This document shows, piece by piece, positions 10,119 to 17,779 of a stretch of DNA of 64,000 nucleotides. The position numbers and the translations under genes were made by a program. The notes under the pieces were generated by a model, which was given only the letters and a program-made list of their open reading frames with translations, was not told the origin of the DNA and did no database searches. The DNA is taken from assembly GCA_964251385.1 (NCBI GenBank), contig CAXUJK010000001.1, forward strand, positions 1,116,001-1,180,000. Direction: 5' to 3'. Numbering within the stretch: position 1 is the stretch's first letter; each line of letters opens with the position of its first letter. This DNA comes from CADCVW01 sp964251385. Its GTDB lineage: Bacteria > Pseudomonadota > Alphaproteobacteria > Sphingomonadales > Sphingomonadaceae.

Positions 10119-10691
10119 ATGAACGCGCCTCAGTTCTCGACCGAACGGCAACTCGCCAAGCTCACCGTCGACGACTTCCTCCTGCTCGACCGCGCGGGTG
10201 CCTTCAAAGGCTATCGCAAGACGGAGCTCATCAATGGCACGATCGTCTTCGTGAACGCGCAATTCGGCAAGCACATCAGGGTCAAAACGTGGCTGCTCCG
10301 TCGACTTCAGGACGCCTGCGAGGCGCTGGAACGTGGGCTTGAGGCTTGGCCGGAAGGCTCTGTTGACATGTCGCCCGACAGCATGCCCGAACCCGACATC
10401 TTCATAACGAACGTGCGCCCGCCCGATGGCCCCGTTCCGTTGGCGAGCGTGATCCTGATTTGCGAAGTCGCGGACAGCACGGTCCGGGACGATCTCGGCG
10501 AAATGGCGGCTTTGTACGCGCGGCACGGCGTGCCCGAATACTGGGTCGCCGACCTGCCCGCCCGTTTCATCCACCAGATGTGGGGGCCGCACGCGGACGG
10601 CTACGCGGAGCGCCGCCAAGTCGCCCTGGGCGAACGCATCGAAGCGGCGACCATAACCGGGCTCGGCGTGGACACGGCTGGGTTGCTGTGA
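10119..10691 (+). CDS. Uma2-family PD-(D/E)XK nuclease-like protein
   Basis: Uma2/DUF820 proteins have a restriction-endonuclease fold and are usually of unknown role. The 190-residue product shows the family order: LTVDDFLLLDRAGAF, ELINGTIVF (acidic E plus G), EPDIFITN (catalytic-type D), ILICEVADSTVRDDLGE (E-x-K-like strand; the usual lysine is not evident) and YARHGVPEYWVADL. It lies in the gap between uvrB and the M20 hydrolase, transcribed towards the latter with 26 bases between them. It could be a domesticated or mobile nuclease; activity cannot be judged. Confidence 0.85.
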   Translation: MNAPQFSTERQLAKLTVDDFLLLDRAGAFKGYRKTELINGTIVFVNAQFGKHIRVKTWLLRRLQDACEALERGLEAWPEGSVDMSPDSMPEPDIFITNVRPPDGPVPLASVILICEVADSTVRDDLGEMAALYARHGVPEYWVADLPARFIHQMWGPHADGYAERRQVALGERIEAATITGLGVDTAGLL

Positions 10692-10717
10692 ACGCAAACC
10701 GAAGAAAAGGATCGACC

Positions 10718-12052
10718 ATGCGCCTGACCCTCGCCGCCACCCTGCTCGCTCTATCCGCGCCGGCCCTCGCCGCTCCCGACTTCGCGCCCGCGATCAAGGC
10801 GGATTACGATCGCGACCTCGGTGCCTTGTTCGACCAATTCCATCGCAACCCCGAGCTCTCCTTCAAGGAATTCAAGACCGCCGCGCGCATGGCCGCCGAA
10901 CTGCGCAAGATCGCCGGCATGACTGTCACCGAGAAAGTCGGCGGCACGGGTGTGGTCGGCGTGTTGAAGAACGACGCAGGGCCGACCGTGCTCGTCCGCG
11001 CGGACATGGACGGGTTGCCGGTCGAGGAAAAGTCCGGGCTCACCTACGCGGCCAAGGGCGTGCGGCAGGTCGGTACCAACGGCATCGAAATGCCCGTCAT
11101 GCACGCCTGCGGCCACGACGTGCACATCACCGCGCTGGTCGGTACCGCGCGCCGTCTCGCCGCGATGAAGGACCACTGGAAAGGCACGGTAGTGTTCGTC
11201 GTCCAGCCGGCGGAGGAACTCGTCGGCGGGGCCAAGGCAATGATCGACGACGGCCTCTACACGCGCTTTCCAAAACCCGAATACGCACTCGCCTTCCACG
11301 TCAATTCGGGGCGGCCGACGGGCAAGGTGTCCGCGTCCGAAGGCATTCAATACAGCTCGTCCGACACGGTCGACATCACCGTGCACGGCGTCGGGGCTCA
11401 TGGAGCCTCGCCCAACACGGGCAAGGACCCGGTCTACATGGGCGCGCAGATCGTCCAGGCGTTGCAGGGCATCGTCAGCCGCGAGCGCAATCCGCTCAAG
11501 GCCGCGGTCATCACCGTTGGCGCGTTCCACTCGGGCACCAAGCACAACATCATCTCCGACCGCGCGGACCTGCAGGTCACGGTGCGCGCCAACGACGAGG
11601 AGACGCGCGCCTTTTTGCTCAAATCGATCAAGCGGGTCGCGGAAGGCGTCGGCCGCATGAACGGCATGCCCGAGAACCGTCTGCCCGAGGTGAAGGTCGC
11701 GGGCGGCACGCCGACCACGATCAACGACGGTGCCCTCGCACGCCGCCTCAACGCCAGCCTCGCACGCGAACTCGGACCGGGCGCGTTCGAGGACTTCGAG
11801 CAGATGGGCATGGGCGCCGAGGATTTCGCCGCGTTCGTCGAGCCGCGCCACGGAGTCAAAGGCTACTACTTCACCGTCGGCGGTACGCCGCAGGCGGCGC
11901 TGACCGCGGCGCGCAATGGCGGCACGCCCGTGCCGTCGCATCATTCGCCGCTTTTCAAGATCGATCCCGAACCGTCGGTGCGAGTCGGAACGGAAGCGAT
12001 GACGGTCGCCGTGCTCGAATTGCTGGGCCCGCAGCGCGCGGCAGCCCGCTGA
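10718..12052 (+). CDS. Exported M20-family amidohydrolase
   Basis: Zinc-dependent aminoacylase/carboxypeptidase of the M20D type. A signal peptide (MRLTLAATLLALSAPALAA) precedes RNPELSFKEFKTA, RADMDGLPVEE, the metal motif HACGHDVHI, QPAEELVGGAKAM, the dimerisation-domain motif GVGAHGASPNTGKDPV, MGMGAEDFA and the C-terminal SHHSPLF. Metal ligands C-G-H-D-x-H, E-E and the final H are all present, so activity is expected in the periplasm on acylated amino acids or peptides. The GAAAAGG site lies upstream. The stop overlaps the next ATG by one base, forming an operon with the DUF3617 genes. Confidence 0.92.
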   Translation: MRLTLAATLLALSAPALAAPDFAPAIKADYDRDLGALFDQFHRNPELSFKEFKTAARMAAELRKIAGMTVTEKVGGTGVVGVLKNDAGPTVLVRADMDGLPVEEKSGLTYAAKGVRQVGTNGIEMPVMHACGHDVHITALVGTARRLAAMKDHWKGTVVFVVQPAEELVGGAKAMIDDGLYTRFPKPEYALAFHVNSGRPTGKVSASEGIQYSSSDTVDITVHGVGAHGASPNTGKDPVYMGAQIVQALQGIVSRERNPLKAAVITVGAFHSGTKHNIISDRADLQVTVRANDEETRAFLLKSIKRVAEGVGRMNGMPENRLPEVKVAGGTPTTINDGALARRLNASLARELGPGAFEDFEQMGMGAEDFAAFVEPRHGVKGYYFTVGGTPQAALTAARNGGTPVPSHHSPLFKIDPEPSVRVGTEAMTVAVLELLGPQRAAAR

Positions 12053-12564
12053 TGCGCGTGTTGCTCCCGTTGCTCTCGCCCACTCTTCTCACGTTAGCCG
12101 CGTGCAGCGAAGCTCCACCCGCGCCTGAAGTCGAAGCAGCCGCGCCCGCGACGCTTCCCGCCGGTCAGTGGGAGGTGACGCGCGAAGTCACGAAATTCGC
12201 CGCGCTCGACGACGGCACGCCCGCGATCGCGGCCAAGGCGGGCGACAAGACGACGGCATCGGTGTGCGTCGCGGTCGCCGACGCCGCGCGGCCCAAACCC
12301 GAACTGATCGGCGGCAACCCAGGCGACGGCTGCACCTATGACAGCCTGTATCTGTCCAACGGCCGCCTCAACGCCGCGCTCGCCTGCGCACCGAAAGGCA
12401 TGCGCGGAAAGCTGTTCGTGTCGTCGGCCGGCACCTTTACCGCCGACGCCATGGACCTGACGCTGTCCAAGAGCACGCAATTGTCCGGCACGGGCGACGT
12501 CCGCATCGACGAAAAGATCGTCGGCAGGCTGACGAGCCCGACCTGCGCGGCACCGGCATCATGA
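12052..12564 (+). CDS. DUF3617 lipoprotein, copy 1
   Basis: A 170-residue predicted lipoprotein: hydrophobic signal ending LTLAAC, with the cysteine as lipid attachment site. The DUF3617 core follows: AGQWEVTREVTKF, a conserved cysteine (TASVCVAV), DGCTYDSLYLSNGRLNAALAC with two more cysteines, and a final TCAAPAS. The alternating cysteines probably form two disulfides. Function of DUF3617 is unknown. It begins on the stop codon of the M20 gene and overlaps the next paralogue by four bases. Confidence 0.85.
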   Translation: MRVLLPLLSPTLLTLAACSEAPPAPEVEAAAPATLPAGQWEVTREVTKFAALDDGTPAIAAKAGDKTTASVCVAVADAARPKPELIGGNPGDGCTYDSLYLSNGRLNAALACAPKGMRGKLFVSSAGTFTADAMDLTLSKSTQLSGTGDVRIDEKIVGRLTSPTCAAPAS

Positions 12565-13082
12565 AACGCGTCGCCGCGCTCACGCTGCTTCTCGCCGCGG
12601 CGTGCTCCAAGGGCACGGGCGCGAACACGAACGAAAAGCTGACGACGAACCAAGTGTCGGCCGAAGCCGCCAAGCTCGTGCTGCGCCCGGGCCGTTGGGA
12701 GACGACGACGCTGATCACCGACATGGCCATCGCCGGCCTGCCCGCGTCCGCGTTGGAGGCGGCGACCGGAACGCGCACCACGACCACCAACTGCGTCACG
12801 CCCGAACAGGCCGCGAAACCCGACCCGCAGGTGTTTACCGGGCGCAAGGACGCCGACTGCACGTACCAGCGCTTTTCGCTGGCAAACGCGAAAATCGACG
12901 CTGCGATGACGTGCCGCCCGCCCAAGCTCCCGGGCACGCTCGCGCTCACTTTGTCGGGCAACCATTCGCCGTCCGCGTTCGCCATGGGCATGACGATGAA
13001 GACGGAAGGCGTGGGCGCGATGACGATGAAGGCGACCGTGTCCGGCAGGCACCTGGGCGCGTGCACCGCGGCGGAAGGATAA
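12561..13082 (+). CDS. DUF3617 lipoprotein, copy 2
   Basis: A 173-residue paralogue of the preceding gene, with lipobox LLAAACSKG. The core pattern is repeated: RPGRWETTTLITD, TNCVTPEQAAKPDPQVFTG, ADCTYQRFSLANAKIDAAMTC, a methionine-rich strand (AMGMTMKTEGVGAMTMK) and GRHLGACT. Four mature cysteines occupy equivalent positions in all three copies. It overlaps copy 1 as ATGA and ends six bases before the VOC gene, whose ribosome site (GGAAGGA) lies within this 3' end. Confidence 0.85.
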   Translation: MKRVAALTLLLAAACSKGTGANTNEKLTTNQVSAEAAKLVLRPGRWETTTLITDMAIAGLPASALEAATGTRTTTTNCVTPEQAAKPDPQVFTGRKDADCTYQRFSLANAKIDAAMTCRPPKLPGTLALTLSGNHSPSAFAMGMTMKTEGVGAMTMKATVSGRHLGACTAAEG

Positions 13083-13088
13083 GAACAT

Positions 13089-13478
13089 ATGATCGGCTAT
13101 GCGACGATCGGCACCAACGACCCGGACCGGGCGCTCGCGTTCTGGGACGCGTTCATGGCGGAGCTCGGGGCCAAGCGGCTGATCGAAATGCCCGACGCGC
13201 GTCAGATGACTTTTTATGGTGCGGAGCGGAACCGGCCGATGCTCGCGGTCACGAAACCGTACGACGGCAGCCCCGCCTCGCCCGGCAACGGCAACATGGT
13301 CGCGTTGCCGATGGAGAGCCGCGCACGCGTCGACGCGATGCACGCGCGTGCGATCGAGTTGGGCGCGACCGACGACGGCGCGCCGGGTTTCCGCGGGCCG
13401 GAGAAGATCGGCTTCTACTTCTCCTACTTCCGCGATCCCGACGGCAACAAGATCGCGCTGTTCAAGCTGGGCTCCTGA
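13089..13478 (+). CDS. VOC (glyoxalase/bleomycin resistance) family protein
   Basis: A 129-residue single-domain vicinal-oxygen-chelate protein. The two beta-alpha-beta-beta-beta modules are visible: IGYATIGTNDPDRALAFWDA followed by QMTFYG, then DAMHARAIELGATDDGAP and YFRDPDGNKIALFKL, which contains the typical C-terminal metal/strand motif DPDGNKI. Substrate is unknown. A metal-ligand histidine at the usual first strand is absent (IGYATIG), so it may not be a classical glyoxalase. It sits inside the DUF3617 cluster, cotranscribed with it. Confidence 0.88.
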   Translation: MIGYATIGTNDPDRALAFWDAFMAELGAKRLIEMPDARQMTFYGAERNRPMLAVTKPYDGSPASPGNGNMVALPMESRARVDAMHARAIELGATDDGAPGFRGPEKIGFYFSYFRDPDGNKIALFKLGS

Positions 13479-13552
13479 TTCTCCTCGGGATGGGGAGAAT
13501 TTCTTTACCCGCGCACTTTAACCCGGGAGCCTGTTTTCAAAAGGTCCGACCC

Positions 13553-14113
13553 ATGACCCGCGCGCTTCCGCTCCTGCTCGTCCTCGCCGCCTGCCAGGCG
13601 CAGCCGACGGCCACAAAGCAAACCGCGACCGTGGCCAATGGCACCGTCCAGACCCCCGTCGGCACTGCGGTCGATCGCCCGTCCGCGACGGTTCGCGACA
13701 CGATCGCGCCCGGCCAGTGGGAACTCGCCAGCGTTACCAGGGCCGTCGAAGGCGACAACGTGACACCCGAGATGCGCACCGCCCTGATCGGTCGCACCGC
13801 CGCGGTCGACACGTGCATCCCCGCCGGTCAAGCCGCGCGGCCCGACCCCAATTTCTTCACGGGCGGATCGGCCAACGAGTGCAAGTATACGCAGGCGACC
13901 TTTGCCAACGGCAAGCTGAACGCGACGATCGCGTGCAACGGCAATGCGGGCACGACGACGATGCGGCTCGGCGGCACCTACGACGCGACGACGATGGTCG
14001 CGAACGCGACGATGAAGACGGACGGCGCGGACAGCGGCAACATGTCGCAATCGGTCCAGTTGACAGGCCGCCGCATCGGCGAATGCCGCGCGAGCCAGAA
14101 CACGCCGCGCTGA
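13553..14113 (+). CDS. DUF3617 lipoprotein, copy 3
   Basis: Third paralogue (186 residues): short signal with lipobox LVLAACQAQ, a Thr/Ala-rich linker, then APGQWELASVTRAVEG, DTCIPAGQAARPDPNFFTGG, ANECKYTQATFANGKLNATIAC, and RRIGECRASQ. It matches copy 2 most closely in the PDPNFFTG/PDPQVFTG segment. AAAGGTCC precedes the ATG. It is separated from the VOC gene by 74 bases and followed by a perfect palindrome that probably ends transcription. Confidence 0.85.
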   Translation: MTRALPLLLVLAACQAQPTATKQTATVANGTVQTPVGTAVDRPSATVRDTIAPGQWELASVTRAVEGDNVTPEMRTALIGRTAAVDTCIPAGQAARPDPNFFTGGSANECKYTQATFANGKLNATIACNGNAGTTTMRLGGTYDATTMVANATMKTDGADSGNMSQSVQLTGRRIGECRASQNTPR

Positions 14114-14121
14114 TTTCGAGG

Positions 14122-14155
14122 CCACGTCATCCCAGCGCATGCTGGGATGACGTGG
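14122..14155. repeat. Perfect palindromic REP element
   Basis: A 34-base perfect palindrome with 15-base arms (CCACGTCATCCCAGC) around GCAT. The core CGTCATCCCAGCGCATGCTGGGAT is shared with the element at 45827. A related half-element, GAGATCCCAGCATGC..., lies at 14187-14213 inside the 3' end of the convergent MBL gene. The pair is laid out like a BIME, and the palindrome can also serve as a terminator for both convergent genes. Confidence 0.8.
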
Positions 14156-14175
14156 GAAACTCTACTGCCGGCAGC

Positions 14176-15276
14176 TCAGGCCCGCCGAGATCCCAGCATG
14201 CGCCGGGATGGCGTGCGGTCAGTCGCGCCGACCTCCGGCACCACCACCGGCACCCCCACCTCGCTTACGACGAAGTTCCGGCTCCCCCGCACCCGCGCCA
14301 GTTCGCGCGGCGGCGCGTCGATCGCCTCGAAGGTCAGCTGGAACGTGCCCCAATGCATTCCAAGCGCTAGTCTTGGCCGCAATGCGTCGAACACCCGCAC
14401 CGCCTCCGCCGGGTTGACGTGGTTCTCCTTCATCACGTCGCGCGGCTCGTAGGCCCCGATCGGCAGGATCGCGAGCCGAATCGGTCCGCGCGCCGCCGCT
14501 TCCGCCGCCCAGCTCCCGTCGCCGTACCCCGTGTCGCCCGCATGATAGATCGCGCCGGCGGGCGTCTCGATCCGGAACGACGACCATAAGGCGCGATTGC
14601 GGTCGGTGCCGTAGCGACTCCCCCAATGGTGGTTTCGTTCGATGAGGGCGGCGATGCCTTTCGTCCGCACCGTCTGCCCCCAGTCCGCCGCAACCGCGCC
14701 AATCCCCGCGCGACGCAAGATCGTGTCGTTGCCCAGGCCCGTCACGATCGTCGGCCGGTCGCGGTCCCACAAAGCCTTGAGCGTCGGCAGGTCCATGTGG
14801 TCGTAATGGTTGTGACTGACCACGATCACGTCGATCCGAGGCAGGTCGGCGAGCCGGATACCCGGCGCACGCGCGCGCTTCGGTCCAGCCCACTGCACCG
14901 GCGACGCGCGCTCCGACCAGATGGGATCGGTCAGGATGTTCACTCCGCCCGCCTGCACCAGCACCGTCGCGTGCCCGATCCACGTCGCCGTCATCTTGTC
15001 CGGATCGGCCACCGCAGCAGGCACGCGCGGCGTGACGGGCACCCGCTCGGGCCACTCCGCCTTGCCCACGCCCGAAAAGAACCGCGCCATCCGCGACGTC
15101 GGCCGCGCGGCGTTCGGCGTACCCGGATTGAAGAAGCGCGCGCCGTCGTAATGGTCGCTGACCGGCCCGTCGTAATAATGCTGATCGAGCAGCGGCGGCA
15201 CCAGCGCACCCAGGAACGCGGGCGCCGCCAGCAGGAACAGCAGCCCCGTTCCCACTCGCTTCAACGCCGTCCGCAT
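14176..15276 (-). CDS. Membrane-anchored MBL-fold hydrolase (NAPE-PLD/RomA-like)
   Basis: A 366-residue metallo-beta-lactamase-fold protein. An N-terminal hydrophobic anchor (GLLFLLAAPAFLGALVPPLL) is followed by ATWIGHATVLVQAGGVNILTDP, the metal motif SHNHYDHMD, a second ligand region ERNHHWGSRYG, YHAGDTGYGDG and LGMHWGTFQLTFE. These are the markers of the RomA/NAPE-PLD-like group acting on lipids or lactones; the substrate is not known. GGAAG precedes the ATG. The last residues (about RRMLGSRRA) are encoded by a REP half-element, so the C-terminus has been replaced or extended by repeat insertion. Confidence 0.88.
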   Translation of the reverse strand: MRTALKRVGTGLLFLLAAPAFLGALVPPLLDQHYYDGPVSDHYDGARFFNPGTPNAARPTSRMARFFSGVGKAEWPERVPVTPRVPAAVADPDKMTATWIGHATVLVQAGGVNILTDPIWSERASPVQWAGPKRARAPGIRLADLPRIDVIVVSHNHYDHMDLPTLKALWDRDRPTIVTGLGNDTILRRAGIGAVAADWGQTVRTKGIAALIERNHHWGSRYGTDRNRALWSSFRIETPAGAIYHAGDTGYGDGSWAAEAAARGPIRLAILPIGAYEPRDVMKENHVNPAEAVRVFDALRPRLALGMHWGTFQLTFEAIDAPPRELARVRGSRNFVVSEVGVPVVVPEVGATDRTPSRRMLGSRRA

Positions 15277-15609
15277 GCGCGCTCAACTTCCGCCGCGCCC
15301 GCTTGTTTCTTGCGTCCTGCAAGGGCCCCTTCCAAAGCCGCGACCCGGGCCGCGAACGCGCCAGTCCGACGCGGACCGCCTTGTGTCGCCGCTGAATTCG
15401 ACCACAATGACTGGTATGGCGACAAGAACTTATCCCCAGATATTGCGTCCAAAGGCACTGCCTATCAATTTACGTGAATGTCTTTCGCGGTCCCTGTGGA
15501 TATCGGGGACGCAAGCGAAAGAAGCCGCACGACCGGCGAAAAGCGCGTAAGAACCGGGCTCTTTTCCGAGTCGAACACAACAAGAACAAACTTTTGAGGG
15601 TAGCGTAGC
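15277..15609. promoter_or_regulatory. nrd operon upstream region with two DnaA-box-like sites
   Basis: This 333-base divergent region between the MBL gene and nrdA holds no convincing gene. TTATCCCCA at 15430-15438 and TGTGGATAT at 15495-15503 each differ by one base from the DnaA box (TTATCCACA or its complement). DnaA control of nrd genes is established in other bacteria; here it is inference from the sites. No clear NrdR tandem box was found. The stretch from about 15410 is AT-richer, as expected of a promoter. Confidence 0.4.
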
Positions 15610-17511
15610 ATGGACTTGATGGACGGTGGCGGGATCGGAGCGGAAATGGTTGCGGACGCGATGGAAAATGTTGGCAAGGCGGCGACCGCGCAGCTTGGCG
15701 AATCGCACCGCATCAACGCGCAACTCTACCCGGTCGAGGTCGACCACGGCCGCGACGCGCTGCTCACCGACTTCGGCAAGGAGACCTTGCGCGATCGCTA
15801 CCTCCTCCCCGGCGAATCCTACCAGGACCTGTTCGTCCGCGTCGCCTCCGCCTACGCCGACGACGCGCCGCACGCGCAGCGCATCTACGACTACATGTCC
15901 AAGCTCTGGTTCATGCCGTCGACGCCGGTCCTGTCCAACGGTGGCACCGGCCGCGGGCTTCCGATCAGCTGCTACCTGAATTCGGTTCCGGACAGCCTGG
16001 AAGGCATCGTCCAGACCTGGAACGAGAATGTCTGGCTCGCCAGCCGAGGCGGCGGCATCGGCACCTACTGGGGCGCGGTCCGCGGCATCGGCGAGCCTGT
16101 CGGCCTCAACGGCAAGACGTCGGGCATCATCCCGTTCGTTCGAGTCATGGACTCGCTCACTCTCGCCATCTCGCAAGGCAGCCTGCGCCGCGGGTCCGCC
16201 GCCTGCTATCTCGACATCAACCACCCGGAGATCGAGGAATTCCTCGAAATCCGGAAAGCCTCCGGCGACTTCAACCGCAAGGCGCTAAACCTCCATCACG
16301 GCGTCCTCATCACCGACGCCTTCATGGAAGCGGTCCGCGCGGGCGAGGAATGGGTCCTGCGCTCCCCCAAGGACGGGTCCGCGAGAGCCACCGTCGACGC
16401 GCGCGGCCTGTTCCAGAAACTCGTCGAAACGCGGCTGGCGACCGGCGAGCCCTACATCGTCTTCGCCGACACGGTGAACCGCGCCATGCCGCGCCACCAC
16501 CGCGAGCTCGGCCTGAAAGTCTCGACCTCGAACCTGTGCAGCGAGATCACGCTGCCCACCGGCCGCGACCATCTCGGCAACGACCGCACCGCCGTCTGTT
16601 GCCTGTCCTCGGTCAACCTCGAGACCTGGGACGAGTGGAACACGGAAAAATCGTTCATCGAGGACATCATGCGCTTCCTCGACAATGTCCTGCAGGATTA
16701 CATCGACCGCGCCCCGCCCGAAATGGCACGCGCCAAATACTCGGCGGAACGCGAGCGCTCGGTCGGCCTCGGCGTCATGGGGTTCCACACGTTCCTGCAG
16801 GCGCGCGGCCTCGCGTTCGAAGGCGCGATGGCCAAGTCGTGGAACCTGCGCATGTTCAAGCAGATCAGCAGCCAGGCCAACGAAGCCTCGATGCACCTCG
16901 CGATCGAGCGCGGCCCCTGCCCCGATGCCGCCGACCGCGGCGTCATGGAGCGCTTCAGCTGCAAGATGGCGATCGCCCCCACCGCGTCGATCTCGATCAT
17001 CGCGGGTGGCACGTCCGCCTGCATCGAGCCCATCCCCGCCAACATCTACACGCACAAGACGCTGTCCGGCAGCTGGTCGATCAAGAACCCGTATCTGGAG
17101 AAACTGCTCAGCCTGAAGAGCAAGAACTCGGACGCGATCTGGAACTCGATCCTGGAGCAAGGCGGATCGGTCCAGCACCTCGACTTCTTGTCGGTCGACG
17201 AGAAGGACACGTACAAGACCAGCTTCGAGATCGACCAGCGCTGGCTCCTCGAACTCGCCGCCGACCGCACGCCGTACATCGACCAGAGCGCATCCCTCAA
17301 CCTCTTCATCCCCGCGGACGTAGAGAAATGGGACCTCCTCATGCTCCACTTCCGCGCCTGGGAACTGGGGGTCAAATCCTTGTACTATCTCCGCAGCAAG
17401 AGCATCCAGCGCGCGGGTTTCGCGGGGGGAGTCGAGGCGGACAACACGATCGACCTCAAACAGATCGAACTCGCCAGCACGGACTATGACGAATGTCTGG
17501 CGTGCCAGTAA
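15610..17511 (+). CDS. nrdA: Ribonucleoside-diphosphate reductase alpha subunit
   Basis: Large catalytic subunit of class I ribonucleotide reductase, reducing NDPs to dNDPs. The 633-residue protein contains GLPISCYLNS (first redox cysteine), the radical loop NLCSEITLP, CCLSSVNLE (second redox cysteine region), the nucleotide-binding PTASISIIAGGTSACIEP and the C-terminal CLACQ shuttle cysteines. The 10-stranded barrel is complete. The first 40 residues run straight into the reductase N-domain, so the usual ATP-cone that senses ATP/dATP is absent. An AT-rich membrane-protein gene overlaps its 3' end by 19 bases, and nrdB follows. Confidence 0.96.
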   Translation: MDLMDGGGIGAEMVADAMENVGKAATAQLGESHRINAQLYPVEVDHGRDALLTDFGKETLRDRYLLPGESYQDLFVRVASAYADDAPHAQRIYDYMSKLWFMPSTPVLSNGGTGRGLPISCYLNSVPDSLEGIVQTWNENVWLASRGGGIGTYWGAVRGIGEPVGLNGKTSGIIPFVRVMDSLTLAISQGSLRRGSAACYLDINHPEIEEFLEIRKASGDFNRKALNLHHGVLITDAFMEAVRAGEEWVLRSPKDGSARATVDARGLFQKLVETRLATGEPYIVFADTVNRAMPRHHRELGLKVSTSNLCSEITLPTGRDHLGNDRTAVCCLSSVNLETWDEWNTEKSFIEDIMRFLDNVLQDYIDRAPPEMARAKYSAERERSVGLGVMGFHTFLQARGLAFEGAMAKSWNLRMFKQISSQANEASMHLAIERGPCPDAADRGVMERFSCKMAIAPTASISIIAGGTSACIEPIPANIYTHKTLSGSWSIKNPYLEKLLSLKSKNSDAIWNSILEQGGSVQHLDFLSVDEKDTYKTSFEIDQRWLLELAADRTPYIDQSASLNLFIPADVEKWDLLMLHFRAWELGVKSLYYLRSKSIQRAGFAGGVEADNTIDLKQIELASTDYDECLACQ

Positions 17512-17774
17512 ACCCAAGCCATTGGGTTCTGTCGAAACTGCATCCAATCGTGCCAGCTTTAGCACTTGCGTTCCTTAGCTATAAACTCCGCATAATATCG
17601 TTTGTGGCCGTCTCATCATTGCTCGCTTGGATTGGATTGAAACTAGCTGGCCATCGATCGCTGACCAGCCCGATGTCCGGGTCATGGTATAGATACTCAA
17701 TCCGTATTCTCGGCTGGCTGCTGTTGTTCTACATCATCGCGTTCTTCTTGTTGTTCCTCGCATTTCCGGATTAG
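17493..17774 (+). CDS. Small integral membrane protein between nrdA and nrdB
   Basis: Family not recognised. The 93-residue frame overlaps the nrdA 3' end and stops five bases before nrdB. It encodes hydrophobic segments at about 18-31, 34-51 and 71-91 (LGWLLLFYIIAFFLLFLAF), separated by a polar loop with LAGHRSLTSPMSGSWYRYS. Base use is clearly AT-richer than both flanking genes. No ribosome site is evident, so translation would rely on coupling to nrdA. It could be a recent insertion or an ORFan; the lack of stops and membrane-like pattern favour a real gene. Confidence 0.55.
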   Translation: MSGVPVNPSHWVLSKLHPIVPALALAFLSYKLRIISFVAVSSLLAWIGLKLAGHRSLTSPMSGSWYRYSIRILGWLLLFYIIAFFLLFLAFPD

Positions 17775-17779
17775 AAACC

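Noticed and set aside
10047..10697. Upstream extension of the uvrB frame
   Set aside because: It runs antisense through the Uma2-like gene; UvrB of normal length begins at 10046.
15261..15458. 65-codon minus-strand frame upstream of the MBL hydrolase
   Set aside because: It overlaps the hydrolase start and the nrd promoter, with no ribosome site or recognisable protein character.
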